DNA of 64,000 bases from Druceiella hillmani (Eukaryota; Arthropoda; Insecta; Lepidoptera; Hepialidae). Location: positions 1,928,501 through 1,992,500 of the forward strand of contig JAYKKI010000038.1 of assembly GCA_039881145.1 (NCBI GenBank). Reading direction: 5' to 3'. Shown here in pieces: positions 36,233 through 47,259 of the stretch. The notes beneath the pieces were generated by a model. It was given only the letters and a program-made list of their open reading frames with translations, was not told where the DNA came from and ran no database searches. The position numbers were made by a program, and so were the translations under genes. Position 1 is the first letter of the stretch, and each line of letters begins with the position of its first letter.

Positions 36233-37784
36233 GCATACTACGTACTGGGACTCTCATATAAATCTGTCTTCTGAAGAAAACTTTGGAAGTTTACGAGTAA
36301 CTTCCGCCTTTATTCGTAGGTTACGTAAGTGCGAAAGTATATGAAAACATAATTTAATAAAATAGCTATGAGAAAACAATACGTAAATTTGTCTCATTTT
36401 GACCTTAAACTGTCTGAGGTTATTATAAATATATGCCATTATGATGGTATTTTAAAATAATTTTTTCTCATAAAATGTATGAAAAAAATTCGTAACTCGA
36501 GAGAACCGTTGTGCCATGACAGACGAACCGACAAACAGACATATATGACCAAGTCTATTTGTTTCACTATAAAACTCTAGAACCATCTTTATATTTTGTG
36601 GTATTCCTGTTTCAACTCGCAAAGATTTAAAAAAATTACGTTAACGCAAAATACCGTTATATGGTACTCGGTGCGACCGTAATTTTGAATACATTACAGA
36701 GTCAAATATCAGTATGTTTGAAATATCCAGGAGATATCTGTATATTGTGATGGTGTGAAACAGTATATATATTATCACTACTAAAACTCCCGTATCTCAA
36801 TTAAAAGCGATTTCTACACATTTTGCGGGGTTGAATCTTTACATCTGTAGAAAAAAAATTGTTAAAAGTCATCTTGACTTAAAAGAAACAAGTGTGACTG
36901 CCTGAATTACCAACGAAATATTTGAAAATTACTTAGACGGCTTATATTCTGCTTTAACTACACAATTATATGAAAGCGATAACCGAACGGCGAAATTTTG
37001 TACTTTATAAAAATACGCAAAATAAACAATGACCACAAAAATTTATTTCGTTTATGCTTGTATATATTTAAGCATATTCGGCTAAAAATAATTAACATAT
37101 TCAAATAAAACGTAATCGCTGTCAATTGATAACGTGAACATATTCTTTTGGTAAAATTAGTTAAAACGACTTTAAAGGTAATAAAATGCTTAGTGTTAAG
37201 CGACATAATCTAAAATAAATAGGACCGAAATACTTCTGTACATGCAAAGAATATAATTAGTAATATGATAAATTGTCTATGCATGCACATAAATGACTTT
37301 TATATAAACTTGTTATTATGTACGAACTAAGCGCTGATAAAATATAGCTGCTTTTTGTACAAATATTTTACAACCTAATTTTTTTCAACAAAAATAGTAT
37401 AAATTTTACTTAACTTAATAACATGTTTAGAATGTTTTTCAGACAATTTCAATACATCTTCTGGTATTTATTTATAGAAGTGTATACTCTGCCCTACAAA
37501 TAAACTACCAACCTTTGTGAGCCTGAAATTGGCGATACCTAATTAATTTTTTTTCGAAAGTTGTAATTGTGACGATCATAATATTTATAATGAATCAATT
37601 GTTTTTTCCACATATGTAAAATATTTACAAAAATATATTGTGTATATTAATAATTTCAAATAGTTCTCTAAGCGCATTTTGATAATTTAATTTATATATT
37701 TAACGAATTGTTCTCTTTTTCAAAATAAAAACGGGTTCAATATTAGCAGCCCCACCGACGACAATAAACCGTGCGACATTATAA

Positions 37785-38000
37785 TATACTAGCGTGACCC
37801 GTGCGAAGTCTTCGCATTATTTATTCCATTATGAAGCTCAGATGACAGATCAAACAAATATTTTACTAAAATTGACATATAGAGGCGCAAGTATCAAAAG
37901 CATTGAGCTAAAGCGCCACTTTATTTATACGTGAGTGGATTTGTAATTAAACAAAAATGTTACCGACCGTCAATCATATTGACGTTGAGCCGTTAGATGG
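37785..38000 (+). repeat. Possible transposon-end tract (ACTAGCGTGACCCGTGC...)
   Basis: The stretch ATACTAGCGTGACCCGTGCG, followed by a TCTTCGCA segment and later GACGTTGAGCCGTTAGATGG, is richer in G and C than its surroundings. It resembles sequences often found near ends of insect interspersed repeats (TACTAGCTGACCCGTGC type). It lies just 3' of the minus-strand non-LTR fragment but is written in the opposite sense, so the two are probably separate. Family not established. Confidence 0.35.
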
Positions 38001-38199
38001 CAGCATTGCTGTTTTGTGTATATAATTTTAATAATTAATTAATTTGCAAAAACAATAGCAATAATAAATTTTTTAGTTGTGGATGCCGATAGAGCAAGCA
38101 ATTATCTATAAAATGATATATAATTTATGTGGATTAGTTGTGAGGTTTTTTCTAAAAAGGGAGAGTAAGATCTTAACCTTAGCGTATTAATATATATGA

Positions 38200-39080
38200 T
38201 GATGATGATGATTATGAAAGTAGTTAAGTAAACTATTCTTGTTGTTTCAACGTTTGTTAAATCTTTGATTTCCTTGACGACGTGTGCAGCAGAAGTAAGT
38301 AGGGTATCAGATACAGGTATATAAAGGTATTAAAATAAATAAGAAAAAGAAAGGGTCCCAATATAGAGCCTTGGAGAACACCCATCTCTACTAAAGATTC
38401 TGTTGATATAGTTTGCCCTATCTGTAGGTACTTTTTATAATCTCTTTACAAGATACGAATTAACCAAGTTAACGGCTTTATCTTTTAACCCATAATATAT
38501 GAATTTGCAGAGTAATATTCAATAATCAACACAATCAAACGCTTTTGACAGGTCGCAGAATACGCCAGTAGCATTCTACCTTTCTTCTCAAACGCCAAAG
38601 ATATACGAAATCAATAACAATGCTACTCAGCATACTATTGTGGAACTGCCCTTTGTAAATCCAAATTGCTGGCTGTGAAGTAGTCGAAAATAGTTGAAAT
38701 AAACATCCATTTCCTCGAGTATAAATTTTAAAAATATTTTAGTAAGAATAAATGGTCACTGGTGTTAATTAGAAGGATCGTTGTTATCACCAGATTTAAA
38801 TATTGATACAATTTTACTATGTTTCCTGAGATCTGGAAACATCTCTGTATGGACACATTTATTGAATATAGTGGCTAAATGTGGAGCAATAGCATCAACA
38901 ATGGACTAATAGCTTTGATAAATAATCCCCACAAGTCTTCGGTTTTGTTAAAATTAAGTAACTTAAAAATATTTTATATTTTATAAGGATCAATTGAGTA
39001 AATTTAAAATACAGATCGTGGTTATTGAGCTGGATCTTATCTATCAGTAATTAGGTAGCTTCATCAGGCGCTGAGTTCAA
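38200..39080 (-). pseudogene. Jockey/CR1-like reverse transcriptase fragment (3' part)
   Basis: On the minus strand from 39070 downwards, frames read SAPDEAT, then DAIAPHLATIFNKCVHTEMF, PDLRKHSKIVSIFKSGDNND, QFGFTKGSSTI, GVFCDLSKAFDCVDY (RT catalytic block A) and GVLQGSILGPFLFLIYFN (about 38335-38390, block B). These are canonical non-LTR reverse transcriptase blocks in the right order. The following FADD/YADD block with the two catalytic Asp is not found; the reading after LIYFN degenerates. Stops and frameshifts are frequent. It continues the element whose upstream part lies at 41364-41790 on the other side of a piggyBac insertion. Confidence 0.85.
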
Positions 39081-41363
39081 CCCTGGAGTGGTTGCGTAGA
39101 ATACACATGTAATCCACACGTATTAAATCGAAAATTTCGCAAAAACGGCTAAAGTGAAGTACACTCGTACTTCACTTCTGCTTCTAGGTATTTTACGTTG
39201 AATAATTGAAGAACGAGTTCAGTGCTGCGCGAGCGTCGGTCGCGTGTGGTTGTGTTGCAGGTGGCCTGTAAAGTCCGTGGATTAAACCTGTATGCCGCAC
39301 GACCAATTACGTAAGTATCTTGAACATATTATTTCTTTTTTGTTTTTTATTATGTTTGATTCTATGTTATAAATATGATAGTTTGCCTACTAGTGTGTGT
39401 TAAAATGATTAGACACTTAAAATTAATATATATTTTTAGAATAACCATGTATACTCGGCATCAAGCTCAGATTGAGGGATTGAAGAAGATGATCAGAATG
39501 AAATCTACGAAAATCGTTTGAGTTCAAATGCCGAAGAAGATCAACTTGACGAGCAGGAACATCTATCAGAATCCAAGCAAGGTGAAGAACTTTCAGGTGA
39601 GGCAAACAATTTTGAATCAGAAGATGTTGAGTCATCTCAACGAAACCGACGCGTTGACTTTTACTCTGGCGTAGATAATATTATCTGGTCAAAAACTGGT
39701 CCTTCCAATAGTGGAAAAACTTGACAACATAATATTGTCTTTATTGCTCATGGTCCTAAAGGAATGGTCAGGCAAAAAACTGCTCCGCAAGACTATTTTT
39801 CCCTATTTTTGGATGACAGTCTTATTTTGATCTTCTTACCAAATTTAGAAATATAAAAATAGACTACATAAGGAATAAATACACAAGAAAAAGATGAAGA
39901 GAAAGATGCTAAATGAACAGACGCAATGGAGACGAGAGGTTGCATCGGAATTTTACTGATGGCTGGGGTGATGCAAATAGGCCGACTGAGCGTTGCCCAA
40001 ATATATGAGTATGTAAAGCACACGCTAATCGATGCTATATATTTGACTACGTCTGAACAAAGATTTAAATTTTTGACGAGGTCTTTGCGCTTTGATGACG
40101 TTGGAGACTACCAAGTTCGTACTTGTATTCATAAGCTGACTTCAATAAGAGAGTTTTTAGATTTGTTTCTCGTGAACTTTCAGAAATATTTTGTTCGAAA
40201 TGCTAAAATGACGTTGGATGAACAGCTTTTGGCTTTTAGAGGACGCTGTTCTTTCAAGAAGTATATCCCAAGTAAGTGGGTGAAATATGCAGTGAAGGTT
40301 TTTGCTCTCGTGGACGTTCATTACCCGTATACGTTTAACTTAGAAATAAATGCGGGTCAACAACCTGAAGGCCCATTTCGCTTGAACAAGGAGAGACAGG
40401 ATGTGGTTATGTGGATGCTACGTCCAGTGTTAGGTAAAACATGAATATTGCTATGGGTAACTGGTTTTCTTCTCTTTGTCTAGCAAAAGTACACTATGGT
40501 TGCTACAGTACGAATGGATAAAAGAGAAGTACCACAAGAATTTCGCGGTACAAGTGGAAATCCATAATGTTCTTCAAAATTTGGCTTTCATCAACTATAT
40601 ACGCTAGTTTCTTATGGACCTAAGCGTAACAAAGTTGTGATTTTGAAGTTAACAATAAATAATAACTGCAATTGATACAGGAGACCGTCGCAAGCCAGAA
40701 ATAATAACTTATTATAATCGAACAAAAAACGGCATCAACCTGATAGCCAATATGTGCTCCCTATGACATGTCCACGAATTTAAGGATGGCCTCTAACCGT
40801 CTTTTTTGACTTTATCAACCTCAGCGCACTAAACGCCTTATGTATTTATACCGGAAATTAAAATTTTGAAGTTGCTCGTCGACACGACTTCCTCATCAAC
40901 CTGTCTTGGCTTGGATGAAACCTCTGGCTCGTCGAAGATTGGATAATAATAAATTATCAAGAAGTCTAGTATTAAAAATAAAAGGTCGCTGCTATGACTG
41001 CGGAATAAAGCGCAACAAAAGCACTCGAAAACTGTGTATCACTGGCAAAAAGTATATTTGTGACAATAATTCAAAGATTATCTGTCTATCTTGTTTCGAA
41101 AACACCAATTAGAATTAAGTATTTTTGATTAGTTTTTTTATGATCTCAATTATACCAAAAAATGTGATTTTTAATGCCATAAACAGGCTTTCTTTAATTT
41201 CGTTGATTTTTTTAAACACTGAGTTTGTGATTTGTTTCTATTGACTATTTTTTCTAGAGAACTTAAACTTTAATTATTAGATTTAAAAAGGATAAGAAAT
41301 AACTGAAGTATATTATATGTTTTTATTTCAATTTATAAATGGCATACACCTGTACTCCACGGG
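39081..41363 (+). mobile_element. piggyBac-like DNA transposon nested in a non-LTR element
   Basis: The piggyBac transposase lies inside, and the non-LTR coding sense stops at about 41364 and resumes at about 39080. Candidate ends are CCCTGGAGTGG on the left (from 39081) and CCCGTGGAGTAC on the right (reverse complement from 41363). Both follow a TT(A)-type tetranucleotide that could be a decayed TTAA. The 2.28-kb length fits the superfamily. The exact ends are inferred, because the repeats are short and differ by an indel. Confidence 0.75.
39440..41112 (+). pseudogene. piggyBac-type transposase pseudogene
   Basis: An acidic N-terminal part (39518-39724, DQLDEQEHLSESKQGEEL and VESSQRNRRVDFYSGVDN) is followed by the DDE_Tnp_1_7 core in 39926-40444. 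Its motifs are GCIGILLMAGVMQIGRLSV, RFKFLTRSLRFDD, MTLDEQLLAFRGRCSFKKYI (first catalytic Asp kept), FNLEINAGQQPEGPF. Next, NIAMGNWFSSLCLAK near 40435-40485 has Gly where the second catalytic Asp (DNWF) belongs, and NGINLIANMCSL near 40735 lacks the Asp of the usual VDxxDQ block. The C-terminal cysteine-rich domain is at 40906-41112 (GRCYDCGIKRNKSTRKLC, KYICDNNSKIICLSCF). Stops and frameshifts separate the parts. Two of three catalytic Asp are lost, so it is inactive. Confidence 0.9.
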
Positions 41364-41790
41364 ACTAATCAGGTCAGGGTATAGTAGGCGACCGATGTAA
41401 GGTTAAAGCATTCGTAAAGATAATGGGTACATTAGTGAAAAATTTCTCAAAGGCATAAGCTATTTCCGATTGTGAATTGATTAGTTTGTTATTAATTTCA
41501 AGTGTTAGATTATTGTCGCGTGATTAATCTTTCCCGTTTCACTATTTATAATATTCCAGATGTATCTTCTCAATTTTTCACATATTCCCTTAATTTTTTG
41601 CATGAAATGTTCTTGTTGAATATATTAATTTTGTGTGTATTTTTTAGTTCAAATGTTGTTTGCTATACGTCGTAATTCTAAGCTTCTTTTGTATAACTTA
41701 CAAAAAGTGTTTTTGCTCTGGCTATGGTCGGGTAAATTTTAAGGCGATGGAGTCTCATGTAAATTTACGCGACAAAAATTGCACGTTATA
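41364..41790 (-). pseudogene. Non-LTR element, region upstream of the RT (5' part)
   Basis: On the minus strand the sequence reads FYKLYKRSLELRRIAN, then KIKGICEKLRRYIWNIINS with TGKINHATI and LEINNKLINSQSEIAYAFEK plus FFTN. The pattern 'W..IN...G......L..NN..I.....IA..FN.FFT' is typical of the linker between endonuclease and reverse transcriptase in jockey/CR1 elements. Endonuclease motifs are not seen beyond 41790. The reading points towards the piggyBac right end and resumes at 39080, so the two fragments are one interrupted element. Confidence 0.7.
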
Positions 41791-43471
41791 CGATTTATTG
41801 GCATGAAACTTAGTTTTTTACTCAATAATATTAAATGTTTAAAACTAAGTAAATGTAGCAAATTTAATTATGTAGGACTTACACTATTTCTCAGATTAGA
41901 ACTGAGCCTTCGAATTATGAAATATGTTTAGCAAAATTTGTCACGTCGTTTAAGAGTTATTAGGCAAAAGAACATCGATAAACACTTTTTATGGAAATAA
42001 TATTCCACGCAAATAAAACCGCAGTCAAGCCTATACACTATTATTATGATAAGCTTGTTTAATTTCGTAGCCATTTGTGGCTTAGTTACAATGTTATTTG
42101 GTAATAAACAAGCCCAAATATTTTGTATTTGTATTATAAATAGAAATGCGAATAATTTGTAAAGAAATTATAACAAAACAGGCAGCATAACTAGAATACT
42201 GTAAGCCATTAATATCTCTTTTATATCTAGCTAAGTCGGCAAAGCATTAGAAACAACGAATAAGGCAATAGGACTAAAACAACAAATAAAAATCTTCCAG
42301 CAATTTATAGGCACATCAACAATCCAGGTATTCGGTTGAATTGTAATACAGTGGTTAGTAATCCCGACTCGTGTTTTGCTCTCTCATTATGGCGACTTTT
42401 GTGATGACGTCTAAGCCGGTATTTTGAGATTACTGTATGTTGTAATTTATCATAAAAACAAAAGAACTTCCGATCTTTGCATTGACATCTCAAAAATAAA
42501 ATGTATAGCCATTTTTCTAAAAATATGCCGTTCACAAATGGGGAACAAATATAAAATTGTAATTGCTTCTTATTCAGATATTTGTATTTATTTAGTCTGA
42601 TGGATACCGTACAACATTTATAGACAAGCTAGACATTTTTTTATTCTTTTTGTTTTTCTGACCATTATTTTACTACGCTTTTGAAAATTTTACAGAAATT
42701 GCCAGACTTTTTTTAGGTATATAAATATACCTGGACTATGATACAAGATAACACTTTGTAGTCTTTTCAAGAATATGTTTGTTAAATAGATGGCACAGGA
42801 AAATAAATAATTCGATAATGTCAACTGAAAGTCAATTATTAAATATAAGTTTTTGTTTTTTCATCACATTATTTTATAGATTACTTCGTCGGTATGTCCT
42901 TGTTTGTTTGCCTGTGTGAACTTGTTTTTTTGCCTGTGTAATTTTTTTATTAATTCAAATAATTGTTTCACTGCAAAGAGGTAAATAAGACACTTTTCAA
43001 CATGAAATATTCAATGATTCTGACTAACATGCCCTACTTCTCCTTTTGACGTGCAAATTACCAGTTTTTGAGACTTTATATTTCTCTGTTGTAATGTCTC
43101 CGAAATCTACATTTTCTCGTCTGAATCCGAAATCTACATCTTATATTTATATTCTAAACGTCCAAAGTTTCTTAGAAACTTATCATAGTTTTTAGGAGTG
43201 TGGCGTCTTTCCAGCGGTTTTTTTTATCTTCACATTATTACTTTAAACAAATTTCGAAGTAGGTTCGATTTTTAAGATCGAACATACTATTCATGAAAAA
43301 AAATACTTAAATAAGATTTATAATTTTCTTTTCAAATGGAAACTTCTAATAAAATATATAGAATCCACATAAAAAAATAAGCAAGTATTATAAATACAAA
43401 AAAATAAACATAGTTCCGAATTTTTATTAAAATACTTGACTTTTTTAAAAAAGTGCTTCCCTTCTTCGAGA

Positions 43472-43554
<83 letters not shown>

Positions 43555-44203
43555 TATATAAATATATTTATACAAAGTAACCATGACTATTTTAAAAACA
43601 GTATCCTCTATATATAAGACTATATAATAAAATTGGCCAAAATAATTTATTCTACGTTCGGCTTCCACAAAATAAGTTTAGTTGTTTACATTGTAACAGA
43701 TGATGATAAGTGTTGCCTAAATATGTTGTGCTGCAAATATTGTCGATGTGCTGAAAGGAATCAAAGGGTACATTGAAAATATGAATATGATTCAAATATA
43801 CAAGAAATGATAACAGGTAAAGTAGGTAAATAACATAAGAATCAAACGTAAATATATTTAATTTGTTTTAGTTATGTTAACCGCTAGGTAGATGAGAAGC
43901 GGGTTGGGAATAGATTTTTTTTATTATTATATTGTAATGACTACTTATAACGTTATACATAAACTGTTTTACAAATGTCGCATAACATTCTAAGCACAAA
44001 GTAACAAAACGGATGCCAGTCCAACTGTGATCACTTTTGACCTAATTACTTTTGGTGTCTCTTTTTTCCAGAAACATTGAATTTTACAAATAATCTATTT
44101 CTACTAAGAACAAATTTTCAAAAATGGCTCCATTGGTTTCTAAAATAAACGTCCTCATTTTGGAATAATATCCTTTTCCTGCGAATATAATTTTTCTTTG
44201 TTT
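41791..44203. other. AT-rich stretch with a (TA)n tract
   Basis: No gene recognised. An open frame at 43318-43668 is only a translation of the (TA)n tract and its flanks, and 42305-42535 shows no known motif. Confidence 0.6.
43473..43569. repeat. (TA)n microsatellite
   Basis: About 95 bases of alternating TA with two AAT interruptions at the right end. Confidence 0.96.
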
Positions 44204-46031
44204 CAATTTAGTTTTATGTCAAGAATTTTAATGAGAATATTAAACAAATAACCACCGATTCGTAGTAATATTGGTAACTTCAATGAGCAAAAAATATAAA
44301 AGTTGTTTTAAATGCGTAGAATACTTACATGTAATATTCTTCCTTTGAAAATAATACAAATGTCAGTATGCTATTCAATTTTATCCAAGCGACATCGACG
44401 ACGATTATGATGAAAAAATTAAAAGAACCAGTTTACATAATAAAAGCTAAATGTCGTTTTTATAACGGAGCTATTTTACAACTACTTTGGATTTAGTGTG
44501 TAAAATATTTAAATTGGAAGCATAATTTATTATCATTCGATTTGAGAGACAAAATAAAAAGTAAGTAGGTAATAAGTAACCATTAAACATCAGAATTAAT
44601 ACGAATGTACAAGCAGAACAGTCAATGGATATACAATGGGAATTATACTGGCGGTATAGTATTATTCATTAAACACTTAAATCTCTTGGCTTGACCAATA
44701 ATATTTTACATGCTTCTATTGGAATTCGATATATTATTAATTATGTCATCAATTTATGTAAGAAACAACTACTCTAATGATAGGGTAAGATGGTGAAAGA
44801 GTGCGCACCTAATGTTATGCGAGTCCCGAGTAACATATGCAGCTAACTTTAGTACATTGACGCTCGTAAATGCCGAGACACGCTGTCCTTATCGCTTCTC
44901 GTCTAATTATTTAGCATTTGCAATGAATACTGTTCCGAAAACAACGGTTTAATAAACTTTTTCACTTTTGATTCTTACCACGTATTTAGCATTGAATCCG
45001 GAATGGACAAGAAAATGGCTGCTTATTACAATAGATGTCATTAGTTGTCATTCATTTCTGAATGATTATAAGATGCATGAGAGTGCGCAGCGTGTAATGT
45101 GCGAGAGTACACGCAGTCTTACATAGCAATGATTTCCCTAAATATGATAAATGTATGTTTTTCCATATAAATAGTATTTATTGTTTATTTTCACTATGTC
45201 CAGAATAATAATAACTTGTAGTCCACAGAATTGTCCACTTTATGTTTTGAAGGAAGGTGAAAAGCTGATAGAAGAGGTTTCCTTCTCCTATGAGCTTTTG
45301 AAAAAAGAAAAGTAGCTGAAACTCTTGGTATGCCCGAATCTTCGTTCGGAAAACGTCTAAAGCGTACTTAACCTGCAACGAAGTTAGGTATATTTGGCAC
45401 CATATTTTCAAAAGAGATAGAAGAAAATTCTACCGACACATAAAACTCCTTGTTGATATGAATTTTTGTTTGACATCTAAGAATTTGAGATAGTTAGCTT
45501 TTGAATTCGTCACACCAAATAAAATCTCACACAGATTTAATGTGGAAACAAAATTAGCGTGGAAAGACTGGTTACGAGGATTCTCAAGTTGACATCCAGA
45601 TATATTATTAAGATAACCAACGTTAACTAGAATTACCCGAGTTATGGCGTTTTACCGACCAAAAGTTGAAAGATTTTACGTCAATTTATCAGTTTTACAA
45701 GAAAATGTAACTTTCTGCCTGACAGTGTTTTCTTTATGGACGAAACAGAGATTACTACTATGTACAATAAAGCCCTTAAGATATTTACTTTGAAAGGTAA
45801 ACGATCAGTCAATAAAATTTCAAGTGCTGAGCGGGGTGTTAATATCACAATATCCAATGCTGTGAGTGCAACAGGCATTATATTTGCAAGAAAGAAAATG
45901 AAAGCCTACCTTTTAGATAGTGCAGTTCCTGGTTAAGTAGAAATGGTATCTGATATTAGTTTCATAAATTCAGATCTTTTTAGATTGGTTCACACATTTC
46001 AAGGATTATACTAAATCAACCAAAGAAGAAC

Positions 46032-46183
46032 CTTGGGCTCTGGTTGATTGCACTTCTGACTAGTGTAGTTATTACAGTAGCTTGTTTTGAATTATCACTT
46101 TGGAGTTCTCTATCAGTGACTGTGCTTGCTAGAAAATCTGCATCACTGTCAACATTGGAATTTTAAGAAACAATTCCAGTGAC
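46032..46183 (-). repeat. Left arm of a 152-bp inverted repeat inside the pogo-like element
   Basis: This is the complement of 46475-46626 with about four mismatches. It encodes the transposase segment SDADFLAS...INQSP on the minus strand, the wrong sense for the gene. Confidence 0.92.
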
Positions 46184-46474
46184 TTTAAAGCTTTGAATTG
46201 CGCACGCAAGCTTTTAAGTAAGCAGGTGTGAAAATTCCTATTATACTGAGATCGCTCTACCAGGATGATTCCGCAGCCATTTTTCGTACTCGTTGGTAAA
46301 ATATTTTTTCATCACTGAATGAAATTCACGATCCAGTTGCTGTATCTTATGACTTGAGTGCGGCGGCACTCAGCGCAATTATGTTGTTGTTTCGGTAAAA
46401 ATTGAGTTATCTGATCGTAGAATGTGACACAAAATATTCCAAAATTACAAGGACTTTTGTAATTATTTGTCAGT

Positions 46475-46626
46475 GTCACTGGAATTGTTCCTTAAAATTC
46501 CAATGTTGTCAGTGATGCAGATTTTCTAGCAAGCACAGTCACTGATAGAGAACTCCAAAGTGATAATTCAAAACGAGCTACTGTAATAACAACACTAGTC
46601 AGAAGTGCAATCAACCAGAGCCCAAG
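46475..46626 (+). repeat. Right arm of the 152-bp inverted repeat
   Basis: This is the copy in the gene's own sense, leading on to the C-terminal part of the transposase. The 291 bases between the arms encode, on the minus strand, the segment that should precede it. Confidence 0.92.
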
Positions 46627-47221
46627 TTGTTAAAAATCCGTCTAACCGTATAAAATCTGCTGAGATTGATGTCTTTTAATAAAAATAGCAGTTTCTGATG
46701 TGAGTCACTAACTCAAACCTCCAATATTGGTACTGCTTCTTCGACCCAAAGAAATATTTCCATAGAAGCTGCTGAAAGTGCAGCAACTAATTCTTATAAG
46801 ACGGTGCTTGATGTTTATCCACTTCCTAAGACCCAGGATAGAAAGAACGCTAGAAAACATAATAAATTAGATGTCCTAAATATCTCATCATACCAGATCG
46901 AGCTAGAAAAACAAATTGAAGTTCAAAGGTTATGTCGCAATTGAAACCTAAAACTGCGTCAAAAAAGAAAATTAATAGACAGCTGAAAGAGAAAAAAACC
47001 AAGTAAAGGTTTTAAGAAATCTAAAATTGCACCAAATAAGAAATTTTATCGTTATGGAAGTTGTTAAGAAATATATAAAGAACCGATCAACACAGAATGG
47101 ATAATCTATTCAAGATAAAAAAGAACGGTGGAATAAAGAATGTACTGCCTATCTGGGTATACGACCCTTCCATTGTGACTTGCGTGCTAATACTTGAAAT
47201 TCGCACTCTTATACATATCAT

Positions 47222-47259
47222 TGCGCACTTTTATACGATAGAGCGTATAAAAGTACGCA
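47222..47259. repeat. Subterminal hairpin of the pogo-like element
   Basis: TGCGCACTTTTATACG and CGTATAAAAGTACGCA pair with one mismatch around ATAGAG. The GCGCAC part echoes the terminal repeats, so it may be a transposase binding site or a byproduct of repeat decay. Confidence 0.7.

Larger units (their letters stand above)
30560..37780. other. AT-rich stretch, no gene recognised
   Basis: Contains several small hairpins and tandem duplications listed separately and a composite (CA)n-(TA)n-(TG)n tract at 36108-36232. Two pockets, 33860-33990 and 35820-35960, are visibly richer in G and C than the rest, but I could not identify them as genes or transposons. Open frames such as 32196-32498 and 36958-37206 show no known motif. 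Confidence 0.55.
45230..47200 (+). pseudogene. pogo/jerky-type DDE transposase with PHD-like tail, rearranged
   Basis: Pieces in order are an N-terminal helix-turn-helix remnant (KKRKVAETLGMPESSFGKRL, about 45300), a CENP-B-type region (GKTGYEDSQ and KVERFYVNL, about 45560-45700), and the first catalytic Asp in MDETEITTMYNKA (45736) followed by ISSAERGVNITI. Then WFTHFKDYTKSTKEEP stops at 46031. There the sense flips: 46032-46471 encodes the next segment on the minus strand (PPHSSHKIQQLD, NEYEKWLRNHPGR). After 46475 the plus sense resumes (SDADFLASTVTDRELQ, NSYKTVLDVYPLPKTQDRKN). The end near 47130-47190 reads RWNKECTAYLGIRPFHCDL, a PHD-type zinc finger with one cysteine replaced by Arg. The block with the second catalytic Asp is missing. 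Confidence 0.85.
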
